A stretch of 64,000 bases of DNA from contig NZ_BLVZ01000003.1 in the NCBI RefSeq assembly GCF_015471405.1, positions 1-64,000 of the forward strand. Direction: 5' to 3'. How positions within the stretch are numbered: position 1 is the stretch's first letter; every line of letters begins with the position of its first letter. Below are positions 16,640-25,354 of this stretch, piece by piece. The stretch comes from Pseudomonas cichorii. GTDB lineage: Bacteria > Pseudomonadota > Gammaproteobacteria > Pseudomonadales > Pseudomonadaceae. The translations under genes and the position numbers were made by a program. A model generated the notes under the pieces. It made no database searches. It was not told the DNA's origin and was given only the letters and a program-made list of their open reading frames with translations.

Positions 16640-17452
16640 TTATTTGATCTTGAAGTCGATGGGGACGCTGACCCAGCCATCCTGGGCGACATCGCCCTGC
16701 TTGGCTGGAACGAAGCTCCAGCGCTTGACTGCCGTTACTGCGGCTTCGTCGAGCGATTCACGACCACTGCTTTTCTGAATCTGGATTTCTCCAGGCTTGC
16801 CGCTGGCCAGTACATGCACTCGCAACAGGACTGTCCCTTCCCAACCGCGGCGCATGGCCAGAGACGGGTATTCCGGTGCCGGATTGCGCAGATAACCGGC
16901 GCTGGCCGAAGCAGGCGTCACGGGTGCTGGCGCAGGCGGTGCTGGAGGCGCTGGCGCTGCAACCGGTTGTGGCGGTGCAGGTGGCGCTGGCGGTTGCTCC
17001 ACGGGCTTGGCGACAGGCTTGGGAGTCGGCGGTTTAACGACCGGCTTGGGTTTTGGCTTGGGCGGTGGCTTGACGGCCAGCTCATCCTCGACGGGAGGCG
17101 GCGGCTCGACCACAGGTTGAACGATTGGCTCGGGCGGCGGTGGCGGTGTTTCCACCACAGGCGGCGCGGGCTGGGAAAATTCGATGGTCATCGGCGGAAT
17201 TTCCGGCGGAACGATCGGCAGAACAGGCGTCGGCGTCTGGCTCAGCCAGTAAATCACTGCGCCATGCAACACCAGAGCAAATGCACCGAGCAGAATTCCT
17301 TCCCGACGTCCCAAGACAGGCTTGGGCGTGCGGTGCAACCGCGACAGCGCCAAGGGTCCCCGAAAAGGACGCCCCAGATCGACCAATTCGCCGCTCGGCG
17401 TTTGGCGCCAAGGCACTTCATGCGCACTGGCTGCGGTCTGGACATTGCCCAT
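16640..17452 (-). CDS. tonB: Energy transducer TonB
   Basis: The 270-residue protein has a cytosolic leader of about 50 residues, one membrane anchor (about 52-70, GILLGAFALVLHGAVIYW with the key His) and a long Pro/Lys/Glu-rich periplasmic spacer (about 75-185). The C-terminal TonB domain (YPSLAMRRGWEGTVLLRVHV onward) touches the TonB box of receptors. A longer N-terminus before the anchor is seen in several Pseudomonas TonB proteins. CAGGAGTG precedes the start. It is the first gene of the tonB-exbB-exbD unit. I see no convincing Fur box in the 200 bases upstream. Confidence 0.92.
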   Translation of the reverse strand: MGNVQTAASAHEVPWRQTPSGELVDLGRPFRGPLALSRLHRTPKPVLGRREGILLGAFALVLHGAVIYWLSQTPTPVLPIVPPEIPPMTIEFSQPAPPVVETPPPPPEPIVQPVVEPPPPVEDELAVKPPPKPKPKPVVKPPTPKPVAKPVEQPPAPPAPPQPVAAPAPPAPPAPAPVTPASASAGYLRNPAPEYPSLAMRRGWEGTVLLRVHVLASGKPGEIQIQKSSGRESLDEAAVTAVKRWSFVPAKQGDVAQDGWVSVPIDFKIK

Positions 17453-17615
17453 TGATACACTCCTGCATTTTTTCAGTAAAAATCCAGGTTCTGTTGGTAT
17501 CAGTCACCTTTCCAATTTGATAGCGCCGGGCAATCATCCATGATCACGCTTGTTCCCGAAAAGAATATTTAGTTCTCCTGTTATTCAAAAAGGAAATATA
17601 AAAAAATCTCACCCA

Positions 17616-17653
17616 TGAAAAAGCCCCGGCATGCAATGACATGACGGGGCTTG
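17616..17653 (-). terminator. Rho-independent terminator after the PCu(A)C gene
   Basis: On the minus strand AAGCCCCG (17652-17645) pairs with CGGGGCTT (17628-17621), followed by a run of T. It lies 25 bases past the stop codon of the copper chaperone gene at 17678. Confidence 0.8.
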
Positions 17654-17677
17654 GCGCTGCCTGGGTCAACGGATCAA

Positions 17678-18181
17678 TCAGTGACCGCTATGATCGCCAT
17701 GACCGGAATGTCCCTGGGCCGTCAGCGCCTTGACTGGCGCGAGGACCTTGATCGACTCCTTGACGCCCTTGTCGTCTTCAACGGTCAGGGTCAGCGGCAC
17801 CTGATCGCCCTCCTTCACCTGGGCAACCAGGCCCATGAGCATGACGTGATAGCCATTGGAGTCCAGCACAACAGTCTTGCCGGCTGGCAGGTCGATGGAT
17901 TTGACCTGCTGCATGTTCATTACATCGTTCTTCATGCTCATCTGATGGATCTGCACATCTTTCGCGGCAGGCGAGCTGACTTCAACCAGCTTGCTGTTGG
18001 TGGTCGACGTGATGTTCATGAAAGCACCGGTCGCAGGCTGCCCGGCCACAGTGGCCCGCACCCAGGCGTCATCAACGGTGGTTTGCGCGTGAGCCTGCAC
18101 GCTCATGCCCATGACAGAAAGGGCCAGCAGCAGGCTTTTGCATGGGGTGGCGTTCAGGGCATTACGGATCAGAGCATTCAT
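17678..18181 (-). CDS. Periplasmic copper chaperone PCu(A)C
   Basis: The product of about 167 residues is a PCu(A)C-family chaperone that delivers Cu(I) to the CuA site of cytochrome oxidase. It has a signal peptide ending near VQAHA. The metal-site residues fit the family pattern: His and Met in IHQMSMKNDVMNM, then the second His-Met pair in YHVMLMG. The C-terminus is His-rich (HSGHGDHSGH). The ATG at 18181 overlaps the SCO1 stop codon (TGATG) and has GGAAG at 7 bases, so I prefer it to the ATG at 18187. It sits in an operon with SCO1 and a DUF2946 protein. Confidence 0.87.
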   Translation of the reverse strand: MNALIRNALNATPCKSLLLALSVMGMSVQAHAQTTVDDAWVRATVAGQPATGAFMNITSTTNSKLVEVSSPAAKDVQIHQMSMKNDVMNMQQVKSIDLPAGKTVVLDSNGYHVMLMGLVAQVKEGDQVPLTLTVEDDKGVKESIKVLAPVKALTAQGHSGHGDHSGH

Positions 18182-18786
18182 CAACATACTTCCATCAAGG
18201 TGAGCAGATCTTCTGCGCATTGCTGTGCGGACAGCGAGTGGGACAGACCAAGGCGCAGCACGCCACGGGTGTCGAACACATAGCTGGTTGAGGTGTGGGA
18301 AATCGTATAAGTGTCGCCCAGCGGCACCTTCTCGTAGAACACGCCGAACTCCTTGGCCGTGGCCGCGGTTTCTTCCAGCGTGCCGGACAGGGCCACAAAA
18401 CTTGGGTCGAACGCCTTTACATAGGCATCAATGACTTTTGGCGTGTCGCGCTCCGGGTCCAGGGTGATGAACACCACCTGGAAGGTGTCGGCATCGGCAC
18501 CCATCAGTTTCTTGATCTGCGCCGCTCGGGCCAGTGCCGTCGGACAGACCGCCGGGCATTGGGTAAAGCCGAAGAACACCATCGGCATATAGCCCCGGAA
18601 ACTCGACAGGGTCAGCACATCACCCTGAGAGTTCTTGAGCTTGAAGTTACGCCCGATGATCTTGTTGCTCAGGTCCTTGCCGTACTTGAACGGCAAGGCA
18701 TTGGAGTTATTGCAACCGGTCAGAACGCCAAGGCTCAGCAAGGAGAGGCCCGCGACCACTTCGCGACGGGTCAGGTATTGAGTCAT
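18181..18786 (-). CDS. SCO1/SenC-family copper insertion protein
   Basis: This is a thioredoxin-fold copper protein of 201 residues for assembly of cytochrome oxidase or thiol-redox work. The Cu ligands are the Cys pair in CPAVCP (about residues 77-82) and a His in ISHTSTSYVFD (about 162-172). The N-terminus carries a lipobox-like LTGC after a RR-containing leader, so it is likely a lipoprotein anchored on the periplasmic side. Its stop codon overlaps the start of the PCu(A)C gene; SCO1 and PCu(A)C work together in several bacteria. The DUF2946 gene lies upstream on the same strand. Confidence 0.88.
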   Translation of the reverse strand: MTQYLTRREVVAGLSLLSLGVLTGCNNSNALPFKYGKDLSNKIIGRNFKLKNSQGDVLTLSSFRGYMPMVFFGFTQCPAVCPTALARAAQIKKLMGADADTFQVVFITLDPERDTPKVIDAYVKAFDPSFVALSGTLEETAATAKEFGVFYEKVPLGDTYTISHTSTSYVFDTRGVLRLGLSHSLSAQQCAEDLLTLMEVC

Positions 18787-18878
18787 GCATTACGGTCCTT
18801 TGAAGGAAAACAGGCAAGGCATGCAGCACGTCACATGCTGGATGCGCTGCAGACAACCAATCAAGGCAAGACCGGGCT

Positions 18879-19256
18879 TCAGGGTGCCTGTGGCACCAGC
18901 CCTGGCGAAGTGTGACGGGAAGACTGGCGCATCAGGCCCGGCGGGATACGCAGCCTGACATCGCGCGAGCGCAGCAGCCAGCCCAGTCCGATGAAGAACA
19001 CCACAATACCGGTCAGCTTGCCGGCGAAGGTACAGTCCAGCATGGCCAGTTGCATGACCAGCGCATGCCTGGCCTCGTCCGGCCCTTCCATCGACAGGGA
19101 AGTGTCCGGGTGATCACCACAGATATCTGCGGCCTCTACAGAGGAAAACGCCCCCAGCATCTGCCCATGGCTGACGCTGCACATGACGCCATTGAACAGG
19201 ATGAAGCCATACAGCATCCAGGCAATGAGCGAGCGGTGGGTTCGGACGAATTTCAT
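18879..19256 (-). CDS. DUF2946 family protein
   Basis: The product of about 125 residues matches the DUF2946 pattern: one N-terminal hydrophobic segment (about 10-28) with CSVSHGQM, and a central acidic stretch. A second hydrophobic segment follows (about 78-96). The family is of unknown function and is often beside copper or TonB genes. Start ATG at 19256 gives MKFVRTHRS; a longer open frame upstream lacks signal-like sequence. It is the first gene of the SCO1-PCu(A)C operon, with 92 bases to SCO1. It is divergent from the receptor at 19602. Confidence 0.75.
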   Translation of the reverse strand: MKFVRTHRSLIAWMLYGFILFNGVMCSVSHGQMLGAFSSVEAADICGDHPDTSLSMEGPDEARHALVMQLAMLDCTFAGKLTGIVVFFIGLGWLLRSRDVRLRIPPGLMRQSSRHTSPGLVPQAP

Positions 19257-19601
19257 GGCGGCGAATCTACCACTCTCACGCCCTGTCGAACACCGCGAAT
19301 CCACGGGCGGCGTGCAGGCCAAGGCAGGAAGCGTGTGGTGACGGGCCATAGCCCGAGGTGCGACAAAGTGGCGCAGCCTGCACATAGGGTCCGCTGGCGA
19401 CTGAAAGTCCGGATTCCCGCCAACCTAAAGATGCAATTATTTTATTTACACGATAAATATAAATTCAAATTATTTATAATTAGCTTATACCGAAAAGAAC
19501 TTTCACAGGATTGTTTCATAACCATATATTCCCGCTTACAGACCGACCCCTACCAGTGGAGGCTCAGAAAAACTTCCCGAAACTGACAAGGATCACTCTC
19601 C
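19257..19601. promoter_or_regulatory. AT-rich divergent promoter region
   Basis: This 345-base gap between the DUF2946 operon and the receptor gene has no gene. Bases 19435-19500 are strikingly AT-rich for this genome. They contain an inverted repeat, AATTAT-TT-ATAATT, at 19468-19481. A metal regulator (Fur or Zur type) would be expected here, but the best Fur alignment I can make is only about 10 of 19, so I do not call a site. Confidence 0.45.
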
Positions 19602-22097
19602 ATGGCCTTCACTGCTCGCGCAGCCACAAAGCCTCTGCACCCTCACCTGCTAAAAGGTATCGCCTTTGCCGGACTGGGTCTGATAACGCCCGTTCAGGCG
19701 GCTGAAGAATCCGGCAATGACACCCGCCTGGACAAGGTCACGGTCATCTCCACCGGCATTCGCGGCACCGAGCGCACCGTGACCAACAGCCCGGCCCCCA
19801 TCGACATAGTCACCAGCGAGCAGTTGCTCAAGACCGGCCGCGCAGACCTGACCGAAGCCATCGCCAAGCTGCTGCCTTCGTTCAACTACGGCACCAACGT
19901 CGCCGGCTACAACTCCACTATCCGCCCCTTGTCCAACCGCAGCCTGGCACCGGCTTATACATTGGTGCTGGTCAATGGCAAGCGACGCCATAACAGCGCC
20001 CTGCCCGCCAACGGCTCGACTGACAGCAGCGGCGCCAACTCGGTGGACATCGACATGATCCCCGTCAGCGCTGTGGAGCGCATCGAAGTCCTAAAGGACA
20101 GCGCCGCGGCCCAGTACGGCTCCGATGCCATTGCGGGGGTGATCAACGTCATCCTCAAATCCAGCGCTCAGGGCGGCCACCTGGGCGTGACCTACGGCAA
20201 GCTCTATAGCGGCGAAGGCGAAGTGACCAAGTTCGAAGGCGATACCGGCTTTGAACTGGGGGATGGCGGTTTCCTGCACCTGTCCGCCGATGCGCGCAAG
20301 CGTGGAGATGCCAGCTGGAATGAAAAAGCCACCAACACCGCTTACTTCCCCGGCGATCCTCGGGAAGCGACCTGGGACCGGGTGGGCGTCAAGAACGGCG
20401 ACCCGCAGATCAAGGCATTCAACCTGGCCTACAACGCCGAACTGCCACTCGATGACCGGACAAAGCTGTATTCCTACGGCACCTATGGTCAACGCGACGC
20501 CATCATCAATAACTATTTCCGCTACCCCAACGGCAACGCCAACATCCCGGAACTGTTCCCCGATGGCTACTATCCGCTGAACAACCTGGACGATACCGAC
20601 TACCAGTACCTGATCGGTGCCAAAGGCGAGTCACTGGGCTGGAACTGGGACCTGAGCACCACCTACGGGCGCAACAACAACCATCAATACAGTGACCTGA
20701 CCATCAACCCGTCACTGGGTCCGGCATCACCGACGTCCTTCGATGACCTGGCGACCTACCGTTTCGAGCAATGGGTCAACAACCTGGACATCACCCGCGC
20801 CTTTGACGGGGTGTTCGGCGTGCCATTGCAGGTTTCTGCGGGGCTGGAACATCGCTGGGAGCGCTTCCGGACCTTCGCCGGTGATGCCCAGGCGTATCAG
20901 GTCGGGGGATATCGCTTCCCGGCCACCCTGCCCAATGGCCAGCCCAACCCGTTGGCAGGCCAGTTGGCCTCGATTGCCGCGCAGGCTGCGGCGGTCATTT
21001 CACCTCTGGACGCCACCAGTATCAAACGCAACAACTATGCAGCCTATGTGGACTTCGGCATCACGCCCATAGAGCCACTGTTCATTGACCTGGCCCTGCG
21101 CGCAGAGCATTTCGATGACGACTCGGGCAACACCGTCAGCGCCAAGCTCAACTCCCGCTACGAGTTCACCGACACCTTCGCGGTGCGCGGTACAGTGGGC
21201 ACCGGCTTCCGGGCACCTTCCCTGACCCAGATCGGCTACAGCATCTCCGACAACCGGGTCGGTGCAGCGCCTGACGGCACCATCGTGCCGGCCGTGACCC
21301 GCATCGCACCGGTCAATTCGGCCCTGGCCCAGGCCTTGGGTGCCACTCCTCTGGACCCGGAAAAATCCCGTAACCTGGGCCTTGGCGTGACCTGGCAACC
21401 GGCACCGCGCACCAGCGTGACGGTGGATGCCTACTGGATCGAAATCGCCGACCGCATCGCGCGTACCGAAAGCCTGTACGGCCCGGCACTGGCACCGATT
21501 CTTACCGCGCAAGGCGTCGACACCAGCACCTGGACCTCGTACTACGCCAACGCCTTCGACACCCGCACTCGCGGCCTGGATATCGTGCTCGATCACTCCA
21601 GCCGTTATGGCGCTTTTGGCGATGTGCGCTGGAGTGCCGGCTTCAACTACAACAAGACCATCATCACCGACGTCAAGAGCGAGCCCTCAGCCTTACAGGG
21701 CCTGGGCGACAACACCGGCGGCAGCCTGACCTGGGTCGGCCGTGCCCGGGAGGGCGATCTGACCGACGCGCAACCAAAAACCAAATGGGTGCTGGGCGCC
21801 AACTGGACCCTCGGCGATCTGGGCGTGAACCTGCAAACCACCCGCTATGGCAAGGTCAAGACGCTTCAACAACTGGAAAGTGGCGACCGCAGCTTTGGTG
21901 CCAAATGGATCACCGACCTGGACCTGTCCTACACCATTGCGGACAACATCACCCTCAGCCTGGGCGGCACCAACATCTTCAATGTGCGACCGGACAAGAA
22001 CGCCATCCCTTCGGCCAATGGTCTGAACCTGTACAGCAACCCGCCGTTCTATCCGGGTGGCGGGTTCTGGTATAGCAAGATCGCTTATGACTTCTGA
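19602..22097 (+). CDS. TonB-dependent outer-membrane receptor
   Basis: The 831-residue product is a ligand-gated beta-barrel. A signal peptide ends near PVQAAEES. The plug domain (about 45-165) includes APIDIVTSEQLL and VERIEVLKDSAAAQYGSDAIAGVIN, and a 22-strand barrel ends in aromatic YDF. It has no N-terminal STN signalling domain, so no anti-sigma partner is expected. AAGGA lies about 8 bases before the ATG. It stands alone between the divergent copper operon and the convergent AraC gene. Its closest look is to the receptor group common in Xanthomonas and Pseudomonas with unknown ligands. The copper neighbours hint at a metal complex, but that is inference. Confidence 0.85.
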   Translation: MAFTARAATKPLHPHLLKGIAFAGLGLITPVQAAEESGNDTRLDKVTVISTGIRGTERTVTNSPAPIDIVTSEQLLKTGRADLTEAIAKLLPSFNYGTNVAGYNSTIRPLSNRSLAPAYTLVLVNGKRRHNSALPANGSTDSSGANSVDIDMIPVSAVERIEVLKDSAAAQYGSDAIAGVINVILKSSAQGGHLGVTYGKLYSGEGEVTKFEGDTGFELGDGGFLHLSADARKRGDASWNEKATNTAYFPGDPREATWDRVGVKNGDPQIKAFNLAYNAELPLDDRTKLYSYGTYGQRDAIINNYFRYPNGNANIPELFPDGYYPLNNLDDTDYQYLIGAKGESLGWNWDLSTTYGRNNNHQYSDLTINPSLGPASPTSFDDLATYRFEQWVNNLDITRAFDGVFGVPLQVSAGLEHRWERFRTFAGDAQAYQVGGYRFPATLPNGQPNPLAGQLASIAAQAAAVISPLDATSIKRNNYAAYVDFGITPIEPLFIDLALRAEHFDDDSGNTVSAKLNSRYEFTDTFAVRGTVGTGFRAPSLTQIGYSISDNRVGAAPDGTIVPAVTRIAPVNSALAQALGATPLDPEKSRNLGLGVTWQPAPRTSVTVDAYWIEIADRIARTESLYGPALAPILTAQGVDTSTWTSYYANAFDTRTRGLDIVLDHSSRYGAFGDVRWSAGFNYNKTIITDVKSEPSALQGLGDNTGGSLTWVGRAREGDLTDAQPKTKWVLGANWTLGDLGVNLQTTRYGKVKTLQQLESGDRSFGAKWITDLDLSYTIADNITLSLGGTNIFNVRPDKNAIPSANGLNLYSNPPFYPGGGFWYSKIAYDF

Positions 22098-22112
22098 TTG
22101 GCGCCATCAGGA

Positions 22113-23057
22113 TCAGAATGGATAGACCTCGGCCTGAATCGCGGTCTCATCCATGCCATTGGCGGCCAGGGTACTGAAGTGCAGCGGATTGATGCCGTAG
22201 TAACGGCGGAAAACCTTGGCGAAGTGGCTGGCGTTGGAATACCCGACCGCCGCCGCCACTTCGCTGACCGATCCCTGCTGCTTGAGCAATTGTGCAGCAC
22301 GCTCGATACGGACTTTCTGCAGATAGCCGTACACGCCGCTGTCGTAGACGTCGCGAAAACCCTGCTTGAGTTTCTTGGTATTGAGTTCCACACACTGGGC
22401 CAGTGACTCGATGGTCCAGTCCTGTTCCGGGTGAGCCTCAAGCAGTTTGCGCGCACGCTCGACACGGGCCAGATCACGGCCACCGGCGCTGAGCCCGGTG
22501 AAGCGCGCAAGGTCCTGGATATGCGCCGTCAATTGCCCGAGCATTTCATAGGCCTTGCCCCGCAGCAGTAAATCCCTGGCAACACCTTCTAGCCTGCATC
22601 CCAGCATTTCCTGGCCGATACGCCGCACCACATGGGGCGCTGGAAACTGTGCCAGACGCGCCGCACTGTCTACCGTACGGGTTTTCTCCCAGGGGCCGTC
22701 GTACTCGAACAATTGAGTGGCCAGATCCAGCATGCCCAGCCGATGAGCTGCGAAACTGATATTCACCCCGCGCCAGCGCGTCCCCGCCGGGACAAAACCC
22801 ACGCCCTGTAAAGGCACCGTGGAATGAAACAGACAGCAATGATCTTCGCGCCAGCTCAAGGGCGAAGTATCGGCGAAACTGCGCCAGCCCGCACAGTTGG
22901 CGTGATAGGACACCGTCAACGACGCCTCGCAGGAGGCATCCAGATGGCGGTCTTCATCGACCTGCCATTCGATCAGACGGATATCGAGTTCGTCTCCCAC
23001 CTCTTCGGTGAGCACCTTGGGCAACTCATAATCAGCATGGTAATGATTAAGGCTCAT
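22113..23057 (-). CDS. ybtA: AraC-family regulator of the siderophore locus (YbtA/PchR-like)
   Basis: The 314-residue product has an N-terminal ligand domain (about 1-200) and a C-terminal pair of AraC helix-turn-helices (about 215-300). The second HTH contains SVSEVAAAVGYSNASHFAKVF and GINPLHF. YbtA and PchR are activators that sense the ferri-siderophore and turn on receptor and synthesis genes; this gene is divergent from the receptor, as expected for that role. A strong Fur box (23090-23104) lies in the 147-base intergenic region and would also repress it with iron. The symbol is by homology and position. Confidence 0.85.
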   Translation of the reverse strand: MSLNHYHADYELPKVLTEEVGDELDIRLIEWQVDEDRHLDASCEASLTVSYHANCAGWRSFADTSPLSWREDHCCLFHSTVPLQGVGFVPAGTRWRGVNISFAAHRLGMLDLATQLFEYDGPWEKTRTVDSAARLAQFPAPHVVRRIGQEMLGCRLEGVARDLLLRGKAYEMLGQLTAHIQDLARFTGLSAGGRDLARVERARKLLEAHPEQDWTIESLAQCVELNTKKLKQGFRDVYDSGVYGYLQKVRIERAAQLLKQQGSVSEVAAAVGYSNASHFAKVFRRYYGINPLHFSTLAANGMDETAIQAEVYPF

Positions 23058-23089
23058 TGGTACACACTCTTTTGGGAATCAGACTCAAA

Positions 23090-23104
23090 TGATAACACTT
23101 ATCA
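23090..23104. promoter_or_regulatory. Fur box between AraC regulator and receptor
   Basis: TGATAACACTTATCA has perfect TGATAA/TTATCA arms and matches 13 of 15 positions of the 7-1-7 Fur consensus TGATAATNATTATCA. It sits in the divergent promoter region of the AraC regulator (start 23057) and the siderophore receptor (start 23205), and would give iron repression of both. Confidence 0.8.
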
Positions 23105-23204
23105 ACTATAGTGCCGATTGCGCGCTTTTATACCCCGATCGCACGCGCAACAACATAACCATAACCAGAAGATAGCGGCTTCCACTTAGCAGCCGAGTCT
23201 TCCC

Positions 23205-25208
23205 ATGCAGCGCTCTATACTCAGCCTGGCGATTACATTCGCCATATCCGGCCACGTTCTGGCGGACGATGTTCTGAACTTGCCCGAAATGCAAGTGACT
23301 GCCAGCAAGCGAACCCAGGCCCAGGATCAGACCGATCTCGCGCTTTCGGTTGCCAGTGAGGCTGACCTTGAGCGTGCCAACGTCTATAACAGCGGCGAGC
23401 TGGAAAGAGTATTCCCCGAACTGCTGGTGCGTAATACCGGTGCTGGAGTGTTCCCGAGCCTGAGCATGCGCGGCATTTCGTCTTCGGACCCTTACAACGC
23501 GCCAGTGGCAATCTACGTCGATGGCGTCCCGCAATACCTGGGCACCTTCAATCAACAACTGCTCGACGTCGAACACATCGAACTGCTCAAAGGGCCGCAA
23601 GGCACCCTGTACGGACGCAACGCCCATGCAGGTGCGCTGAACATCATTACCCGCCAGCCGGACAACACACCGACGGCGACGATACAAAGCCGCTTCAGCA
23701 ATCTGCATCAACAAGTCGCCGTCAGCGGCTCGGCTCCGCTGGTCACAGACAAGCTGTTCATTCAGGGCACCGTCTATCACGATGATACCGATGGCGAGCT
23801 GACCCGCAGCGAACATCATGGCGACAGCGACAACGGTGGTGGCAATGTCGCACTGACCTTCAGGCCCAACGAAGACTTCAGCCTGAAACTGGCCTATGCC
23901 CGTGACCGGCTGACGTCCTACAACGAGCAATATCTGGCCGACGAAACCTATGAAAAGCGCCGGGCCAGCGTGCCGTTGATGGAGTCGATCTACGTGCGTC
24001 GGGTAGAAACCAGCAGCGCGACCATCGACTGGAACCTCAGCGACTCACTGAAACTGACCTCCATCACATCCCTGCAGAATTACCGTCATGAGCGCCTGTT
24101 CGGTGACATGGGTTTCCACTGGCCGGAAGCCCAGCGCACCGTCAGCCAGGAATTGCGCCTCGCCACCCAAGGTGAAGACCGTGCCTGGGATGCAGTCGGC
24201 GGTCTGTACTGGCAGAAGAGCCGCAGCCACTCAGAGCGGACTCCTGACGCTGGCGCCCCGTTGTTCGGCGTGTATGGCGCAGCCGACAGCCGCATCGAGA
24301 ACACCGAAAAAGCCGTGTTCGGCGAGTTCATCTGGCACCTGGCGCCGCGCTGGGACCTGACCCTGGGCGCCCGTCACAGCGAGGAAAAGGCCGAGACCAC
24401 CTACAACCAGGTGGACGCGCTGTTCACACCGGGCTTCGTCTATAAAGGCAACGACACCTTCACCAGCACCACGCCCAAAGTGGCGCTGGGCTTCCAGGTA
24501 ACGCCTGATACCCGCCTGTACGCATCGGTCAGCAAAGGCTTCAAGGCAGGTGGTTACAACCGCATTGGCTCGATCACCTCCGACTCGGTGGCTTACTCGC
24601 CGGAAAAATCCCTGAACATGGAAGTCGGCGTCAAATCCAGCCTGCTGGACAAGCGTCTCTGGCTGAATGCGGCGCTGTACCGCATCGATATCGACGATGT
24701 GCAGCAGTTCATCGGCGCCGCAGGCACCGGCACTCAAGCCTTGAGCAACATCGGCAAGGCCCGCAGCGAAGGCGCGGAAATGTCCGTGGACTGGCGCGCC
24801 GACGAAGCGACGCTGATTCGTCTGGCCGGCACCGTCAACCGCAACCGCATGCTGGATTCCGACCGCCAGGGCAACAGCCTGACCTACACACCCGGACGCA
24901 CCTTGCGTGCTTCGGCCGAGCGCAGTTTCTACTTCGATAACCTGTTGGGCGAGCTGCGTCCGAGTGTCGGCATCAGCTACACCGGCCAGCACTACTTCGA
25001 TGTGGACAACGAAGTCTCGCAAGGCGGTTACAGCCTGGTGGACGCCCGCCTTTCCTGGCTGCCCAAACCGGACCTGGAACTGGCGCTGTACGGCAACAAC
25101 CTGGGGGACAAGGACTATCGCACCTACTCCTACATCACCTCCGGCGCCCAGTTCAGCCAACCCGGCCAAGGCCGCGAACTGGGCGTGAGCACCAAAATAA
25201 CCTTCTGA
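23205..25208 (+). CDS. fyuA: TonB-dependent yersiniabactin-type siderophore receptor
   Basis: The 667-residue outer-membrane receptor has a signal peptide ending at VLADDV and a plug domain (about 28-150, with VTASKR and VEHIELLKGPQGTLYGRNAHAGALNII). Its barrel ends in Phe. Length and layout match Yersinia FyuA (673 residues), including the FKAGGYN and NNLGDKDYRTY regions. It imports the ferric siderophore with energy from TonB-ExbBD. It is the first gene of the 23205-50970 run, under the Fur box and AraC control. A 146-base gap follows before the ABC genes, so the downstream genes may have an extra promoter. Confidence 0.88.
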   Translation: MQRSILSLAITFAISGHVLADDVLNLPEMQVTASKRTQAQDQTDLALSVASEADLERANVYNSGELERVFPELLVRNTGAGVFPSLSMRGISSSDPYNAPVAIYVDGVPQYLGTFNQQLLDVEHIELLKGPQGTLYGRNAHAGALNIITRQPDNTPTATIQSRFSNLHQQVAVSGSAPLVTDKLFIQGTVYHDDTDGELTRSEHHGDSDNGGGNVALTFRPNEDFSLKLAYARDRLTSYNEQYLADETYEKRRASVPLMESIYVRRVETSSATIDWNLSDSLKLTSITSLQNYRHERLFGDMGFHWPEAQRTVSQELRLATQGEDRAWDAVGGLYWQKSRSHSERTPDAGAPLFGVYGAADSRIENTEKAVFGEFIWHLAPRWDLTLGARHSEEKAETTYNQVDALFTPGFVYKGNDTFTSTTPKVALGFQVTPDTRLYASVSKGFKAGGYNRIGSITSDSVAYSPEKSLNMEVGVKSSLLDKRLWLNAALYRIDIDDVQQFIGAAGTGTQALSNIGKARSEGAEMSVDWRADEATLIRLAGTVNRNRMLDSDRQGNSLTYTPGRTLRASAERSFYFDNLLGELRPSVGISYTGQHYFDVDNEVSQGGYSLVDARLSWLPKPDLELALYGNNLGDKDYRTYSYITSGAQFSQPGQGRELGVSTKITF

Positions 25209-25354
25209 CGCGAGACACGTCGGGAAAGGTGTAACGGGCGAAGCCGGCAAGCGCTTCGCTCTTTCAACGGAATGACCCGTGGCCACGGCCCTTCAGCCGT
25301 CAGCCCGGCCCCGTGCACCCTCCTGAAAAGCACAGAAACCTACAGGAGTTCTGA

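Noticed and set aside
19445..19481. Possible Fur box before the 19602 receptor
   Set aside because: The best alignment has only about 10 of 19 matches in a very AT-rich region, which is expected by chance.
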